From Burkholderia pyrrocinia (GTDB lineage: Bacteria > Pseudomonadota > Gammaproteobacteria > Burkholderiales > Burkholderiaceae): a stretch of 64,000 bases of DNA. A program made the translations under genes and the position numbers. Location of the stretch: NCBI RefSeq assembly GCF_003330765.1, contig NZ_CP024902.1:1364001-1428000 (forward strand), in the 5' to 3' direction. Of the stretch, positions 55,941-64,000 are shown piece by piece; position 1 is the first letter of the stretch, and each line of letters begins with the position of its first letter. The notes under the pieces were generated by a model, which was given only the letters and a program-made list of their open reading frames with translations, did not search any database and was not told the DNA's origin.

Positions 55941-56468
55941 ATGGTTTGGTCACATGCAACGATCACCGGCGACCAAATTGGAGACCACAAGATAATGAGC
56001 CGTCTTTCAGACATTGAACTCGCCGGCGCCAAGAAAATGGCGCACAAAGCTATCGCTCTCAGCGAAGCTGCGATGCAATTTCGCGCTGCATTGGCAGCGA
56101 CTGCGACGGATTCGAATGCCGCGTCTACGCTCGGCCTGTTTGTGCGGAACTCGGAAACGAATGTCGTGCTCAACTTCGCCCTGACGACACCGCATGGATC
56201 AGTAGAGGTCGTTTTTGATCAGGCTCTCAAGGGTGGTGAACTGGTTGGCCGCTTCAGATTCTTCTTGATCGAAACCGGGCCGACGCGTGAGCAACGTGCC
56301 ACCGAGATCTGGACAATTCTGTTTACGGAAAACGGGAACGCCACATGGGACCCACCTGACGCATTCGCGTGGAACTTCATGGCCGACGCCCTTGCCACTG
56401 AAGCGTACATGGGGATGGCTGTGCTGACTCTGTTGGCGAAGCTGCAGAAAAACGTTCCAGCATATTGA
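55941..56468 (+). CDS. Hypothetical protein (175 aa)
   Basis: A soluble protein without a recognised domain: a helical head (LAGAKKMAHKAIALSEAAMQF), then beta segments (NVVLNFALTTPHGSVEVVFD; GRFRFFLIETGP). AGGGG precedes ATG 55941; a second start at 55995 (MSRLSDIEL) is possible. It lies between the propeller gene and the nuclease-like gene, all rightward, with AT-rich codons. Confidence 0.55.
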   Translation: MVWSHATITGDQIGDHKIMSRLSDIELAGAKKMAHKAIALSEAAMQFRAALAATATDSNAASTLGLFVRNSETNVVLNFALTTPHGSVEVVFDQALKGGELVGRFRFFLIETGPTREQRATEIWTILFTENGNATWDPPDAFAWNFMADALATEAYMGMAVLTLLAKLQKNVPAY

Positions 56469-56535
56469 AGAAGCGCAATTCGAGACCCCTCGCGATGAGG
56501 GGCTCGTCAAACGATAAGCTTCGCAAACGGGGATA

Positions 56536-57141
56536 ATGATGTCACTTCAAATGGAAATGGAGAAAGATCCGATGGAAAGGATCCTCCAGAAATTTCGCAT
56601 GCAGATTCGGCTCGCATGTAGGCAACTGAAGCGTTCTTCATTTCAGCAAGAACCTGCTTATGTCGCTGCCCTCATGGGTAAGTTGGCGGGGATGGCGATT
56701 CACGAGGACAGCTCGTGGCTCACAACTTCAGTGGTTAATGATCGCGGGCCCGGTTCGGCGGAATCAAAATATGGCGCTGATTTTGCGATCATCCTTGAGG
56801 ATGCGTCTGGTTTTGGCAAGGCTATTCTCGGTCAGGCGAAGGGCATGAGCATCGCCTCTCTGTCGCCATCGAGCAAGTCTGATTTCGATAAGCAATGCAG
56901 AAGGATGGCGAAGAAAACCAGGCACTTTGTTGGATTGGAAGCCCCTGTTTTGCCGGATACGATGCCCATAGTGCTGAAGGGTAATTGGGGGCCGCCGGTG
57001 TCTGTGCAAGCGCCACAGCCTCTGGACGATTACTTAGTGGAAGTCTTCATAGCATGCAGACACGGTGACACGCGTCGGGATTTTGTCTCAGCTGTGAAGA
57101 AAAGCGATTTACTGCAGCTTCGCCTCCTGAAGGCTCGGTAA
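56536..57141 (+). CDS. Possible PD-(D/E)XK nuclease-like protein (201 aa)
   Basis: The arrangement ESKYGADFAIIL (Glu76, Asp82) followed at strand spacing by AILGQAKG (Gln100-x-Lys102) resembles the PD-(D/E)XK catalytic core in its D-Q-x-K variant, as in Mrr-like and restriction-type nucleases. N- and C-terminal parts are helical. There is no cognate methylase nearby. Function is inferred from motif spacing alone; a plain hypothetical protein remains possible. Confidence 0.5.
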   Translation: MMSLQMEMEKDPMERILQKFRMQIRLACRQLKRSSFQQEPAYVAALMGKLAGMAIHEDSSWLTTSVVNDRGPGSAESKYGADFAIILEDASGFGKAILGQAKGMSIASLSPSSKSDFDKQCRRMAKKTRHFVGLEAPVLPDTMPIVLKGNWGPPVSVQAPQPLDDYLVEVFIACRHGDTRRDFVSAVKKSDLLQLRLLKAR

Positions 57142-57231
57142 GTCTTGACGTCTGCTAATTGCAGACCTATGCTTTGACTGCCGCTGAGACAACAGCGGCC
57201 GGGCCTGGAAACCCGAACGAACACAGGCGGA

Positions 57232-57260
57232 CAGACCGCCGCTGCCAGGCGGTATTTTTT
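57232..57260 (+). terminator. Terminator-like hairpin before the leader RNA
   Basis: CCGCC-GCTGCCA-GGCGG then TATTTTTT. A further perfect stem GCCGCTG/CAGCGGC lies at about 57180-57200. They end the transcript of the upstream gene or form part of the structured region that follows. Confidence 0.6.
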
Positions 57261-57289
57261 CGTCCGTAGTATCATCGCACGCTCAGTTT

Positions 57290-57423
57290 TATGGGTGGGC
57301 CATGGTGGGGAGGCGCTCGCGCCTGCCGGTTCCTGTGTTCCGGTTTTCCAGCCCTGCCATGTGCCTGCCCACCCCGTCTGGAAACGGGATGGCAGGCTCT
57401 TGAAAAACACAGGAGTCCGAATT
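57290..57423 (+). ncRNA. Structured leader RNA, P4-immunity-like
   Basis: Three nested pairings lie just before the 57-residue gene: TTCCTGTGTT (57330) with AACACAGGA (57406), CCTGCCAT (57353) with ATGGCAGG (57389), and CCCGT (57373) with ACGGG (57384). The outer helix takes in part of the ribosome site GGAG. A competing helix, GGGTGGGC (57293) with GCCCACCC (57367), would break the inner ones. CTGCC motifs recur at 57322, 57354 and 57365. The arrangement recalls the leader and CI RNA of phage P4, where short complementary segments control transcription. Confidence 0.5.
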
Positions 57424-57597
57424 ATGGCCGCCAAGGTATCCGCTCGCCCCGAGCAAATGCAGTCCTCCCTCGAAATCATACGCAACGCATTGCGCGCCGC
57501 CGCACTCGCGCCGTCCGACCGTGACGCACTCGACGCGGTCGGCGACGCGCTTCGCCACCTGGCCGACCTCGCTCGCGCGGAGGTGCGCCATGTCTAA
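57424..57597 (+). CDS. Small unknown protein 1 (57 aa)
   Basis: A helical Ala/Arg-rich peptide following the structured leader; GGAG lies 9 nt before ATG 57424. Its last codons (RHV) and stop overlap the next start through the ATGTCTAA sequence. In P4 relatives a short protein gene follows the immunity leader; I cannot say whether this is its counterpart. Confidence 0.55.
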   Translation: MAAKVSARPEQMQSSLEIIRNALRAAALAPSDRDALDAVGDALRHLADLARAEVRHV

Positions 57598-57916
57598 GCT
57601 TCAATACAGTGAAGCGGCTACCGCCGTCGTCCTGACCCATCCGGGATTCGATCGGCCGCCCGTCATCAATCCTCGTCGGCGCGGCGAAAACGTGTATCCG
57701 TTGTGGACGCCGGACGTGCTCGATGTCGCTCGCCGGATGCGTGACATGCGTGAGTTCGACGCCGTGGTGTGTTGCGCTTACGTATGGTGCGTGAGTCTCG
57801 AGCAAGCGCGCGAGCAGATTGCAGCCCGTGTTGCTTTCGCTTGCCTCAGCGGCCGACAGATCGATTTCCACGATGCTGCGCTTTGCCTCGCCGATAGGGA
57901 GACGCGCCATGTCTAA
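57590..57916 (+). CDS. Small unknown protein 2 (108 aa)
   Basis: Starts MSKLQYSEAATAVVLTHPGFDRPPV inside the end of the previous gene. Contains YPLWTPDVLDVARRMRDM and two Cys (VVCCAYVWC). No family recognised. It ends ETRHV, again overlapping the next gene by the same 8-nt ATGTCTAA junction. Confidence 0.55.
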   Translation: MSKLQYSEAATAVVLTHPGFDRPPVINPRRRGENVYPLWTPDVLDVARRMRDMREFDAVVCCAYVWCVSLEQAREQIAARVAFACLSGRQIDFHDAALCLADRETRHV

Positions 57917-58112
57917 GCTACCGTCGTTCATCGAATCGCCCTGCGGCGGCACCGTGACGGTGACCACCGTGCACGAGAACACCGACATGCGCGAGTTTGC
58001 GGCGCGGCGCGCGCAGCAACTCGAAGAACTGATCAAGCTGGCAGAGGACTGCGGCGACGAATACCGCCCGCTGGTCACGATGCTGGTCGGGGAGGTTGGA
58101 CGCGCGAAGTAG
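57909..58112 (+). CDS. Small unknown protein 3 (67 aa)
   Basis: Starts MSKLPSFIESPCGGTVTVTTV, then a helical C-terminal part (FAARRAQQLEELIKLAEDCGDEYRPL). Third member of the overlapping set; the first residues (MSKL) equal those of protein 2. Confidence 0.55.
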   Translation: MSKLPSFIESPCGGTVTVTTVHENTDMREFAARRAQQLEELIKLAEDCGDEYRPLVTMLVGEVGRAK

Positions 58113-58279
58113 CAGCGCTGCTTCGCGCCGTTACTGGCGAAGAGGTGCAGCGTGCCTGAGCAAACCGCCGGCGTGGGTGGTGGGGCGCATCGCGGGGCGA
58201 ATCACGCCAGCGCCGATGCTGTTAAGTGTGTCGCATCGCGGCGCTTTCTGGGCGAGCATGGGGCGAAGAATGCATGAAG

Positions 58280-58746
58280 TGTGTACAGCGTCTTGAATTC
58301 GTGAGACCAACGTTGTAATGAATTACCAATGTTTCTGACGCCATACAGGCTAAATAAATCAGGTGCGCATGGGACGAGAAACGCATCAACCGTGCTTAGG
58401 GCTACCTTGTTTAACGGACCTAGGCTGGGCGAGGTATCTACAATGCAATACTGATAATTATTTTGCTTTGCATAGGCCAAGATTAGTCGGCGCATTTCCC
58501 CGAGAGTCCGCAGTGCTAACGGCTGGCCAATAAACGTATCACTCCATCTTCTTGAAATCATCTCCTCGTACATGTGCAGGGTAAGTCTCCCCGGAATGAG
58601 GTCAGGATTCTGAGCGAGGGGCACCGGGGGCGGGAGCGAATCTAATTCGGCAGTTCCTTCCTCAGTGGGTTTGAGAAGGAAGTGCATTGTGCGTGGTTCG
58701 GTGCATAGACTTTGGAATTGTGCAGGCGGAACGATTTTTCGCGTGT
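58280..58746 (-). pseudogene. ParA-family ATPase fragment
   Basis: The central frame carries LIPGRLTLHMYEEMISRRWSD, then NYQYCIVDTSPSLGPLNKVA (Walker B region) and LVPCAPDLFSLYGVRNIG, all typical of ParA/Soj partition ATPases. The N-terminal Walker A (KGGxGKT) is absent; upstream sequence to a stop at 58747-58749 is unrelated. Similarity ends near LYTL, after which the frame runs on into a foreign tail to 58202. Both ends are lost, so it is a relic, probably from a plasmid-like island module. Confidence 0.65.
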
Positions 58747-58935
58747 CTGCGAAGCCCGGCTCATCAATGTAAGGATTCTCGGCGTCCCATATCGCCTGAA
58801 TCTTATCAACGGGTATTCCGTATTTGGTCCGAATTTCTGCCCGGACTTACGCCGCTCGCTCGCGCCTGCGCTCCCCCATGCACGGGTGTGCGCTTTCTCT
58901 AGCGGAGGCCGGTCAGCGGGCGGTGGTTGCGCAGT

Positions 58936-59676
58936 TCATTCTGTCGCTGGTGGTCGGTCTTCGTCCGCCACTCTGCCCTTAGCCCGTAGCAGCTTCAGCA
59001 CCGACTCGCGGTCATCGTAGAAGTCTTCGAGAATGCGTTGGGCATATTGTCGGGCGGCGGCAACGTCGTCTGCGCTCACGGGTTCCCACTCCTCGTGTAG
59101 CACGTCGTAACCAAGCACGCGAATTTCATCCTCAGTATCGGATTCCACGAAGCGCCAGAAGCGTTCCTCCAGTTCGATGAGCCGCCCGATCAATGCATCG
59201 TCGCGTTCGATTCGATGGACCTCAAGTGCTTGTCCGCAAAGCAGCACAGCGACGTGTGCCGCTGTCTTGCCGGTGACTGCGAGCTGATGTTGAACCTGAA
59301 TCTGCACGTACTCGGGCGCACCTTCTCGCCAGAGCCGCGCGCCGAACTCGCCCGCTGTCTTGCATTCGAGAATCTGAACGTCGGGCACGCCGACAATTTC
59401 CCGATCGATGTTGGCGAGCATCCACGGGATCGTCGGATGGCGCAGTACTGCGTTGACCTTGCGAACCTTGTTGCCGGTCTGCCGGGTGTACGACGCGGCT
59501 ACGATGGGTTCCAACAGCACCCCCCAATATATCGGCGACGTCATATCGTTCGGATCGGGACTGGGAAGACCTTCCGCGCGTCCGGTTTGCCGGCGTGTCG
59601 GCCGGTCCATGATGGCGAGCCAATAGAAGCCCACCGCGAACATTGCGACGAGCGCGAGGCCCAGCCCGATCAGCAC
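58936..59676 (-). CDS. YqaJ exonuclease core fused to a membrane segment
   Basis: Residues 45-200 match the catalytic half of YqaJ/lambda-exonuclease-type phage recombinases: IYWGVLLEPIVAASY (Glu56), PWMLANIDREIVG (Asp91), VQILECKTAGEFGARLW (Glu104-x-Lys106), YVQIQVQHQLAVTG. But the normal N-terminal part with its GGSD motif is missing; instead MLIGLGLALVAMFAVGFYWLAIM forms a membrane helix and a Pro/Arg linker. This looks like a deletion that joined the start of a small membrane-protein gene to yqaJ. It may be inactive. Confidence 0.65.
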   Translation of the reverse strand: MLIGLGLALVAMFAVGFYWLAIMDRPTRRQTGRAEGLPSPDPNDMTSPIYWGVLLEPIVAASYTRQTGNKVRKVNAVLRHPTIPWMLANIDREIVGVPDVQILECKTAGEFGARLWREGAPEYVQIQVQHQLAVTGKTAAHVAVLLCGQALEVHRIERDDALIGRLIELEERFWRFVESDTEDEIRVLGYDVLHEEWEPVSADDVAAARQYAQRILEDFYDDRESVLKLLRAKGRVADEDRPPATE

Positions 59677-60107
59677 AAAAGGTAGGGGGATCAGAGATCA
59701 CGGAAACTCCTGAGCGAAGTGCGCCGGTGCGGCAATGCATCGACGGAGCGGCCGTAGCTGGCCGTGCTCAGGAAGGCGATATGTGGTTGAAAGAAATTTG
59801 ATTACGGCTCATGCACCGATTCGACCTCGCAATTCTGTCAGGAATTTTTGAGATGATGGGTGAGGTAATATTCGCGCGGATTGCCGTAGCCAATACCGTC
59901 GATATTTGTGACTAACCGAATACGCTGTTTAGTCTGCGAGGTCGGGATTGCCGGTCGGCGTGCTCGTCGCTAATACGAGTGCGGAGAGGTCCCCAGTTCG
60001 TCGCTTCTCGGCAACGCTTGACACTTGTTGACGCTGTTCTATTAGATTCCGTGGGATGTTCGAGGCCCGTGAGAGCGGATCGGACGAATCGCGAGTAGAC
60101 CAAGATC
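59677..60107. other. Intergenic region before the hemagglutinin gene
   Basis: About 430 bp without a believable gene. The right part holds the promoter described separately. No TpsB (fhaC/cdiB/bcpB) gene or its end is present. Confidence 0.5.
60017..60044 (+). promoter_or_regulatory. Candidate promoter of the hemagglutinin gene
   Basis: A consensus TTGACA (60017-60022) is followed at 16 bp by TATTAG (60039-60044) or at 18 bp by TTAGAT. Transcription would start about 55 nt before ATG 60108. Confidence 0.5.
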
Positions 60108-63100
60108 ATGAATAAAAACCATTATCGGCTGGTATTCAGCCGCGTACGCGGTATGTTGGTTGCGGTGGAAGAAACCGCCAGTGCATCAGGCAACGCAGGG
60201 CGGGGCGAAATCGGTTTCGCCGTTCGTTCGCCGCACGTATTCGCAAGCTTCACGCTTCGTCATGTGGCACTCGCCGTACTGGTTGCGGCCGGCGTGATGC
60301 CGATATGGGCCAATGCCCAGGTTGTTGCGGGCGGCGCGCACGCCCCGTCCGTGATCCAGACACAGAACGGACTTCAACAGGTGAACATCAACCGCCCCGG
60401 CTCGTCGGGCGTGTCGATGAACACGTACAACCAGTTCGACGTACCTAAGCCCGGGATTATTCTCAATAACTCGCCGATTAACGTCCAGACTCAACTGGGC
60501 GGCATTATCGGTGGCAATCCCAATTTCCAGGCGGGCGATGCGGCACGTCTGATTGTCAACCAGGTCAACAGCAACAACCCCAGCTTTATTCGCGGCAAAG
60601 TCGAGATTGGAGGTGCAGCCGCGCAACTCGTGATCGCAAATCAGGCTGGCTTGGTTGTCGATGGTGGCGGCTTCATCAATACGAGCAGAGCCACGTTGAC
60701 AACCGGCAATCCGAACTTTGCGCCTGATGGGTCGCTCGCGGGTTTCAATGTCAACCAGGGCCTGATCTCCGTGGTTGGCGCGGGGCTCGATACGGCCAAT
60801 GTCGATCAGGTGGATTTGTTGGCACGCGCCGTACAGATCAACGCCAAGGCTTACGCGAAGACTCTGAACGTGGTCGCTGGATCGAACCAGGTTGACTACA
60901 ACACGCTGAGCGCCACGCGGATCGCAGGCAACGGCGCCGCGCCCGCCATCGCGATCGACGTCAGCCAACTTGGGGGTATGTACGCGAATAGGGTGTTTCT
61001 CGTTAGTTCCGAGAATGGAGTCGGTGTTGCGAACGCGGGCGACATTGCCGCTCAAGCGGGCGACCTGACGCTGCAAGCGAACGGTCGCCTCGTGCTGTCG
61101 GGCCAGACCAATGCGGTCGGCAATATGTCGCTGTCGGCCTCGGGCGGTATCCAGAACAGCGGCGTCACGTATGGCAAACAGTCGGTCACGGTCAACACGG
61201 GCGCAGACCTGACCAACAGCGGCGCATTGACCGCCCAGCAGAACCTGACCGCCAACGTCGGCAGTCTCAACTCGACGGGCACCCTTGGCGCAGGCATCAA
61301 CGCCGACAGCACGGTCGGCACAAGCGGCGACCTTAGCGTCACGGGCAACGGCCATTTGACCGCGACGGGGACCAACAGCGCTGCCGGTAACGCGACCTTC
61401 ACCGGCAGCGGCGTCGATCTGTCGAACAGCGCGACAGCCGCCAACGGCAACCTCGCGCTGAGCGCGACGGCGGGCGATGTGAATCTGACCGGCTCGACCG
61501 CCAGCGCCAAGGGCACAGTGAACGCGCAGGCGAGCGGCACGGTCATCAACGACCGGGGCGATCTGTCCAGTGGCGCGGGCATGACGCTTGGCGGCGGCAA
61601 CCTGTCGAACCAGAGCGGCCGCGCCAATTCGCAAGGCCCGCTGTCGGTGCAGATGGCCGGCACCGTGTCGAACCAAAACGGCATGCTGAGTTCCCAAAGC
61701 ACGGCCGACGTTCGCGGGAGTGCGATCCAGAACAATGCCGGGCTGATTCAGAGCGCAGGCAAGCAAACGATTGCTGGCGCATCGGTCGACAATAGCGCGG
61801 GCCGGTTGATTTCCCTGAACACAGACGGCCTGTCGGTGACGGCAACCGGTGCGATCACGAACGCAGCCGGCACGAACGTGAGCGGCGACCCGGGCGGCCT
61901 CATCGGCGGCAAGGGCGACGTCACCGTACAGGGGAGCACGGTCACGAACAGCGGTTCGGTATCGGCCGACGCGAACCTGAACGTGATTGGCCAGAGCGTC
62001 GACAACGGCAACGGCACGCTGCACGCCGGACAGACCACCACCGTCGACGCCGGCAATCATTTTGCGAATGCCAGCGGCCGGGTTGAGGGCCAAAGCGCCG
62101 TGTTGAACGGCGCGACGCTGGACAACTCCCAAGGCACGGTCAATGCGGCGACGGTCTCGCTGAACGGTTCGACACTGCTGAACCACGGCGGTACGGTCAC
62201 GCAGACCGGCACCGGCCCGATGACGGTCGCGATCACCGACACGCTGGACAACTCGAACAACGGTCTGATCCAGACGCGCAGCACGGACTTGTCGCTCACG
62301 CCTGCTGCGCTGATCAACGACAACGGCGGTACGATCACGCACGTCGGCACGGGCACGTTGACGGTTGGTAACGCTTCAGGCTCCGTCAGCAACAAAGCGG
62401 GCTCCATCGCCAGCAACGGTCGAACCGTCCTGCAAGGAAAGACGATCGATAACTCGGCCGGTTCGGCGTCCGGACAAACGGGCCTGAGCGTCAATGCGGC
62501 CGACTCGATCACGAACATGGGCGGCAAGCTCACGTCGAACGCGAATGTCGATGCGACCGCAGGCGGCGCACTCGTTAACGACGGCGGCGAACTTGGTTCA
62601 AAGACGGCAGCTACAACGATTCATAGCGCCTCGCTGTCGAACCTCGACGGCAAGATCGTCTCCCCCTCTTTGACAGCAACCGTCGCTGGCTTGATCGACA
62701 ACAGCCAGAACGGCGACATCGAGGGCAATCAACTTTCGTTGACAGCTGCAAATCTGAAAAACCAGGGCGGCCACATTTCGCAATGGCAGAACGGGCCGAC
62801 CACGCTCGCCATTTCCGGCACGCTCGACAATTCGAATGGCGGCGTCATTCAAACCAACAGCACGGCCCTGACGCTCGCGCCGGCCGCGCTGGACAACTCG
62901 AAAGGCACCATCACGCACGGTGGCACCGGCACGCTGACGCTCGCACCGGGCAATGGCGCGGGGACCTTGCAAAATATCGGCGGCACGATCGGTACCAACG
63001 GCCAGGCCGTTGTGAAAGCCGGTAGTCTGGACAATAGTAGCGGGGTCATCGCCGCCAAACTGGGTTTGTCGGCCATGATCGCCGGAGCGATGAACAACGC

Positions 63101-64000
63101 TCAGGGCCTGATGCGCTCGAACGCGGCGCTGTCGATCATCAGCAACGGGACACTGTCGAACCAGCAAGGGCACATCGAGGCGGGCACGGCCGGCGACACG
63201 AGCACGCTGTCGATTCAGGCCGCGTCGATCGATAACACCGATGGCGCGGTGCACGACTTCGGCACGGGCAAGATGACCGTGCAAGGCGGCAGCCAGATCG
63301 TGAACAGCCACGCGGGCGGTGTCGACGGCATGGGGCAGATGACCGGCCAGGGCGACGTGACGATCGCTGCGACCTCGATCTCGAACACGCAGGGCGGCCA
63401 GTTGATGGGCGCGAACCTCCGCGTTCAGGGCAATAGCCTCGACAACTCAGGAGGGCAGGTCGGTAACGTCGCGAATGCCACGGGCGACGTGAACGTTGCG
63501 ATGTCGGGCGCGGTGACGAATACCAACGGATCGATCACCTCGACGCGCGACCTGTCGGTAGCGGCTTCCACGCTGCTCGGCGGAGGCACGTACAGTGCTG
63601 CGCGCGACGCGGCGATTAATCTGCAAGGCGACTTCACGACGACGCCGCAAACGCAGTTCAACATTGGGCGCGACCTGACTTTTACGTTGCCGGGCACGTT
63701 CGCCAACAGCGCGAACCTGCAATCGGTCCACAACCTGACGGTCAACGCCGGCAACATCGTCAATACGGGCGCGATGACGGCCGGCAGCGTGCTCAGTACG
63801 CATTCGGGCGACCTGACGAACTATGGCGCGATGGTCGGCGGCAGCGTCGCCATCCAGGCAAGCGGAACGGTGTCGAACCTCGGCCCTGTCGCGCTAATCG
63901 GTGCATCGGACACGTCGGGCCTGCTCGAAATTCTTGCGCACGACATCGAGAACCGCGACGACACGACGCTGGGCGATTCGATGCCGACCACGACGATCTT
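60108..64000 (+). CDS. Filamentous hemagglutinin / CDI exoprotein (BcpA/CdiA type), partial
   Basis: The frame stays open from ATG 60108 to the window end: 1297 codons of a larger protein. The N-terminus is an extended signal peptide region (MNKNHYRLVFSRVRGMLVAV, then hydrophobic HVALAVLVAAGVMPIWANAQ). The TPS secretion domain follows (GLQQVNINRPGSSGVSMNTYNQFDV; ILNNSPINVQTQLGGIIGGNPNF; ANQAGLVVDGGGFINTSRATLTTG). Beyond residue 300 come long Asn/Gly/Ser/Thr-rich FHA repeats forming a beta-helix. It should be exported by a TpsB partner and may end in a toxin domain; both lie outside. Several long antisense frames are shadows. Confidence 0.9.
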   Translation, partial: MNKNHYRLVFSRVRGMLVAVEETASASGNAGRGEIGFAVRSPHVFASFTLRHVALAVLVAAGVMPIWANAQVVAGGAHAPSVIQTQNGLQQVNINRPGSSGVSMNTYNQFDVPKPGIILNNSPINVQTQLGGIIGGNPNFQAGDAARLIVNQVNSNNPSFIRGKVEIGGAAAQLVIANQAGLVVDGGGFINTSRATLTTGNPNFAPDGSLAGFNVNQGLISVVGAGLDTANVDQVDLLARAVQINAKAYAKTLNVVAGSNQVDYNTLSATRIAGNGAAPAIAIDVSQLGGMYANRVFLVSSENGVGVANAGDIAAQAGDLTLQANGRLVLSGQTNAVGNMSLSASGGIQNSGVTYGKQSVTVNTGADLTNSGALTAQQNLTANVGSLNSTGTLGAGINADSTVGTSGDLSVTGNGHLTATGTNSAAGNATFTGSGVDLSNSATAANGNLALSATAGDVNLTGSTASAKGTVNAQASGTVINDRGDLSSGAGMTLGGGNLSNQSGRANSQGPLSVQMAGTVSNQNGMLSSQSTADVRGSAIQNNAGLIQSAGKQTIAGASVDNSAGRLISLNTDGLSVTATGAITNAAGTNVSGDPGGLIGGKGDVTVQGSTVTNSGSVSADANLNVIGQSVDNGNGTLHAGQTTTVDAGNHFANASGRVEGQSAVLNGATLDNSQGTVNAATVSLNGSTLLNHGGTVTQTGTGPMTVAITDTLDNSNNGLIQTRSTDLSLTPAALINDNGGTITHVGTGTLTVGNASGSVSNKAGSIASNGRTVLQGKTIDNSAGSASGQTGLSVNAADSITNMGGKLTSNANVDATAGGALVNDGGELGSKTAATTIHSASLSNLDGKIVSPSLTATVAGLIDNSQNGDIEGNQLSLTAANLKNQGGHISQWQNGPTTLAISGTLDNSNGGVIQTNSTALTLAPAALDNSKGTITHGGTGTLTLAPGNGAGTLQNIGGTIGTNGQAVVKAGSLDNSSGVIAAKLGLSAMIAGAMNNAQGLMRSNAALSIISNGTLSNQQGHIEAGTAGDTSTLSIQAASIDNTDGAVHDFGTGKMTVQGGSQIVNSHAGGVDGMGQMTGQGDVTIAATSISNTQGGQLMGANLRVQGNSLDNSGGQVGNVANATGDVNVAMSGAVTNTNGSITSTRDLSVAASTLLGGGTYSAARDAAINLQGDFTTTPQTQFNIGRDLTFTLPGTFANSANLQSVHNLTVNAGNIVNTGAMTAGSVLSTHSGDLTNYGAMVGGSVAIQASGTVSNLGPVALIGASDTSGLLEILAHDIENRDDTTLGDSMPTTTI

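Noticed and set aside
58096-58296. Plus-strand frame of 66 codons after the three tiny genes
   Set aside because: No ribosome site, irregular composition, and it overlaps the end of the parA fragment frame.
60186-62342. Long antisense frames opposite the hemagglutinin gene
   Set aside because: Low-complexity Arg/Ala/Val translations mirroring the repeats; no starts with ribosome sites.
60108-64000. Treating the internal repeats of the hemagglutinin as a CRISPR or tandem DNA repeat
   Set aside because: The repeats are degenerate, in frame and protein-level, with no uniform spacer lengths. No CRISPR array was seen anywhere in the window.

Overview
The window looks like chromosome-1-type sequence from a Burkholderia, most probably the cepacia complex. 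This is inferred from the high GC, the strong third-position GC/CG codon bias, and the betaproteobacterial gene order (carA-lysE-carB-greA-DUF4149, rlmE-ftsH-folP-glmM-pstSCAB-phoU-phoBR, ppk/ppx). No database search was possible, so all names rest on motifs and remembered family features.

Positions 1-45300 are core chromosome. They hold a phosphoribosyltransferase, PhaZ, a GST, a ProP-like transporter, YnfA, dnaQ-rnhA-methyltransferase diverging from gloB, mltD, an MFS permease, the carbamoyl-phosphate synthetase genes with a LysE exporter between the two subunits, greA, YhbY, rlmE, ftsH, folP and glmM. A long phosphate block follows: pstSCAB-phoU-phoB-phoR behind a run of five PhoB-type direct repeats, convergent ppk with its own candidate Pho box, ppx, sixA and an OlsB-like ornithine-lipid acyltransferase. 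After that come a MATE pump, an acyl-CoA synthetase, an NlpD-like LytM protein, an aldose epimerase and uppP. Several very small membrane or lipoprotein genes lie between these.

Positions 45256-53486 are an integrated element of about 8.2 kb in tRNA-Arg(TCT), bounded by a 52-bp direct repeat. It encodes a tyrosine integrase and a leftward, overlapping replication operon (AlpA-like regulator, CHC2 zinc-finger mini-primase, DUF3987 P-loop protein, three unknown small proteins). Its cargo is a superinfection-immunity-type membrane protein, a lipoprotein, a zinc-ribbon membrane protein and a secreted Adhesin_E-like protein. Apart from a remnant of an S49 head protease it has no virion genes, so it resembles a phage satellite of the P4/PICI type.

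Positions 53487-59700 look like the worn remains of an older island: an integrase C-terminal fragment touching attR, a HigBA-type toxin-antitoxin pair, a frameshifted small secreted protein, a secreted beta-propeller-like protein, a possible PD-(D/E)XK nuclease, a structured RNA leader with P4-immunity-like architecture ahead of three coupled tiny genes, a parA fragment, and a YqaJ exonuclease core fused to a membrane segment.

From 60108 to the window end runs an open reading frame for a two-partner-secreted filamentous hemagglutinin / contact-dependent inhibition exoprotein (BcpA/CdiA type). It is cut off by the window edge, and no TpsB transporter lies upstream.
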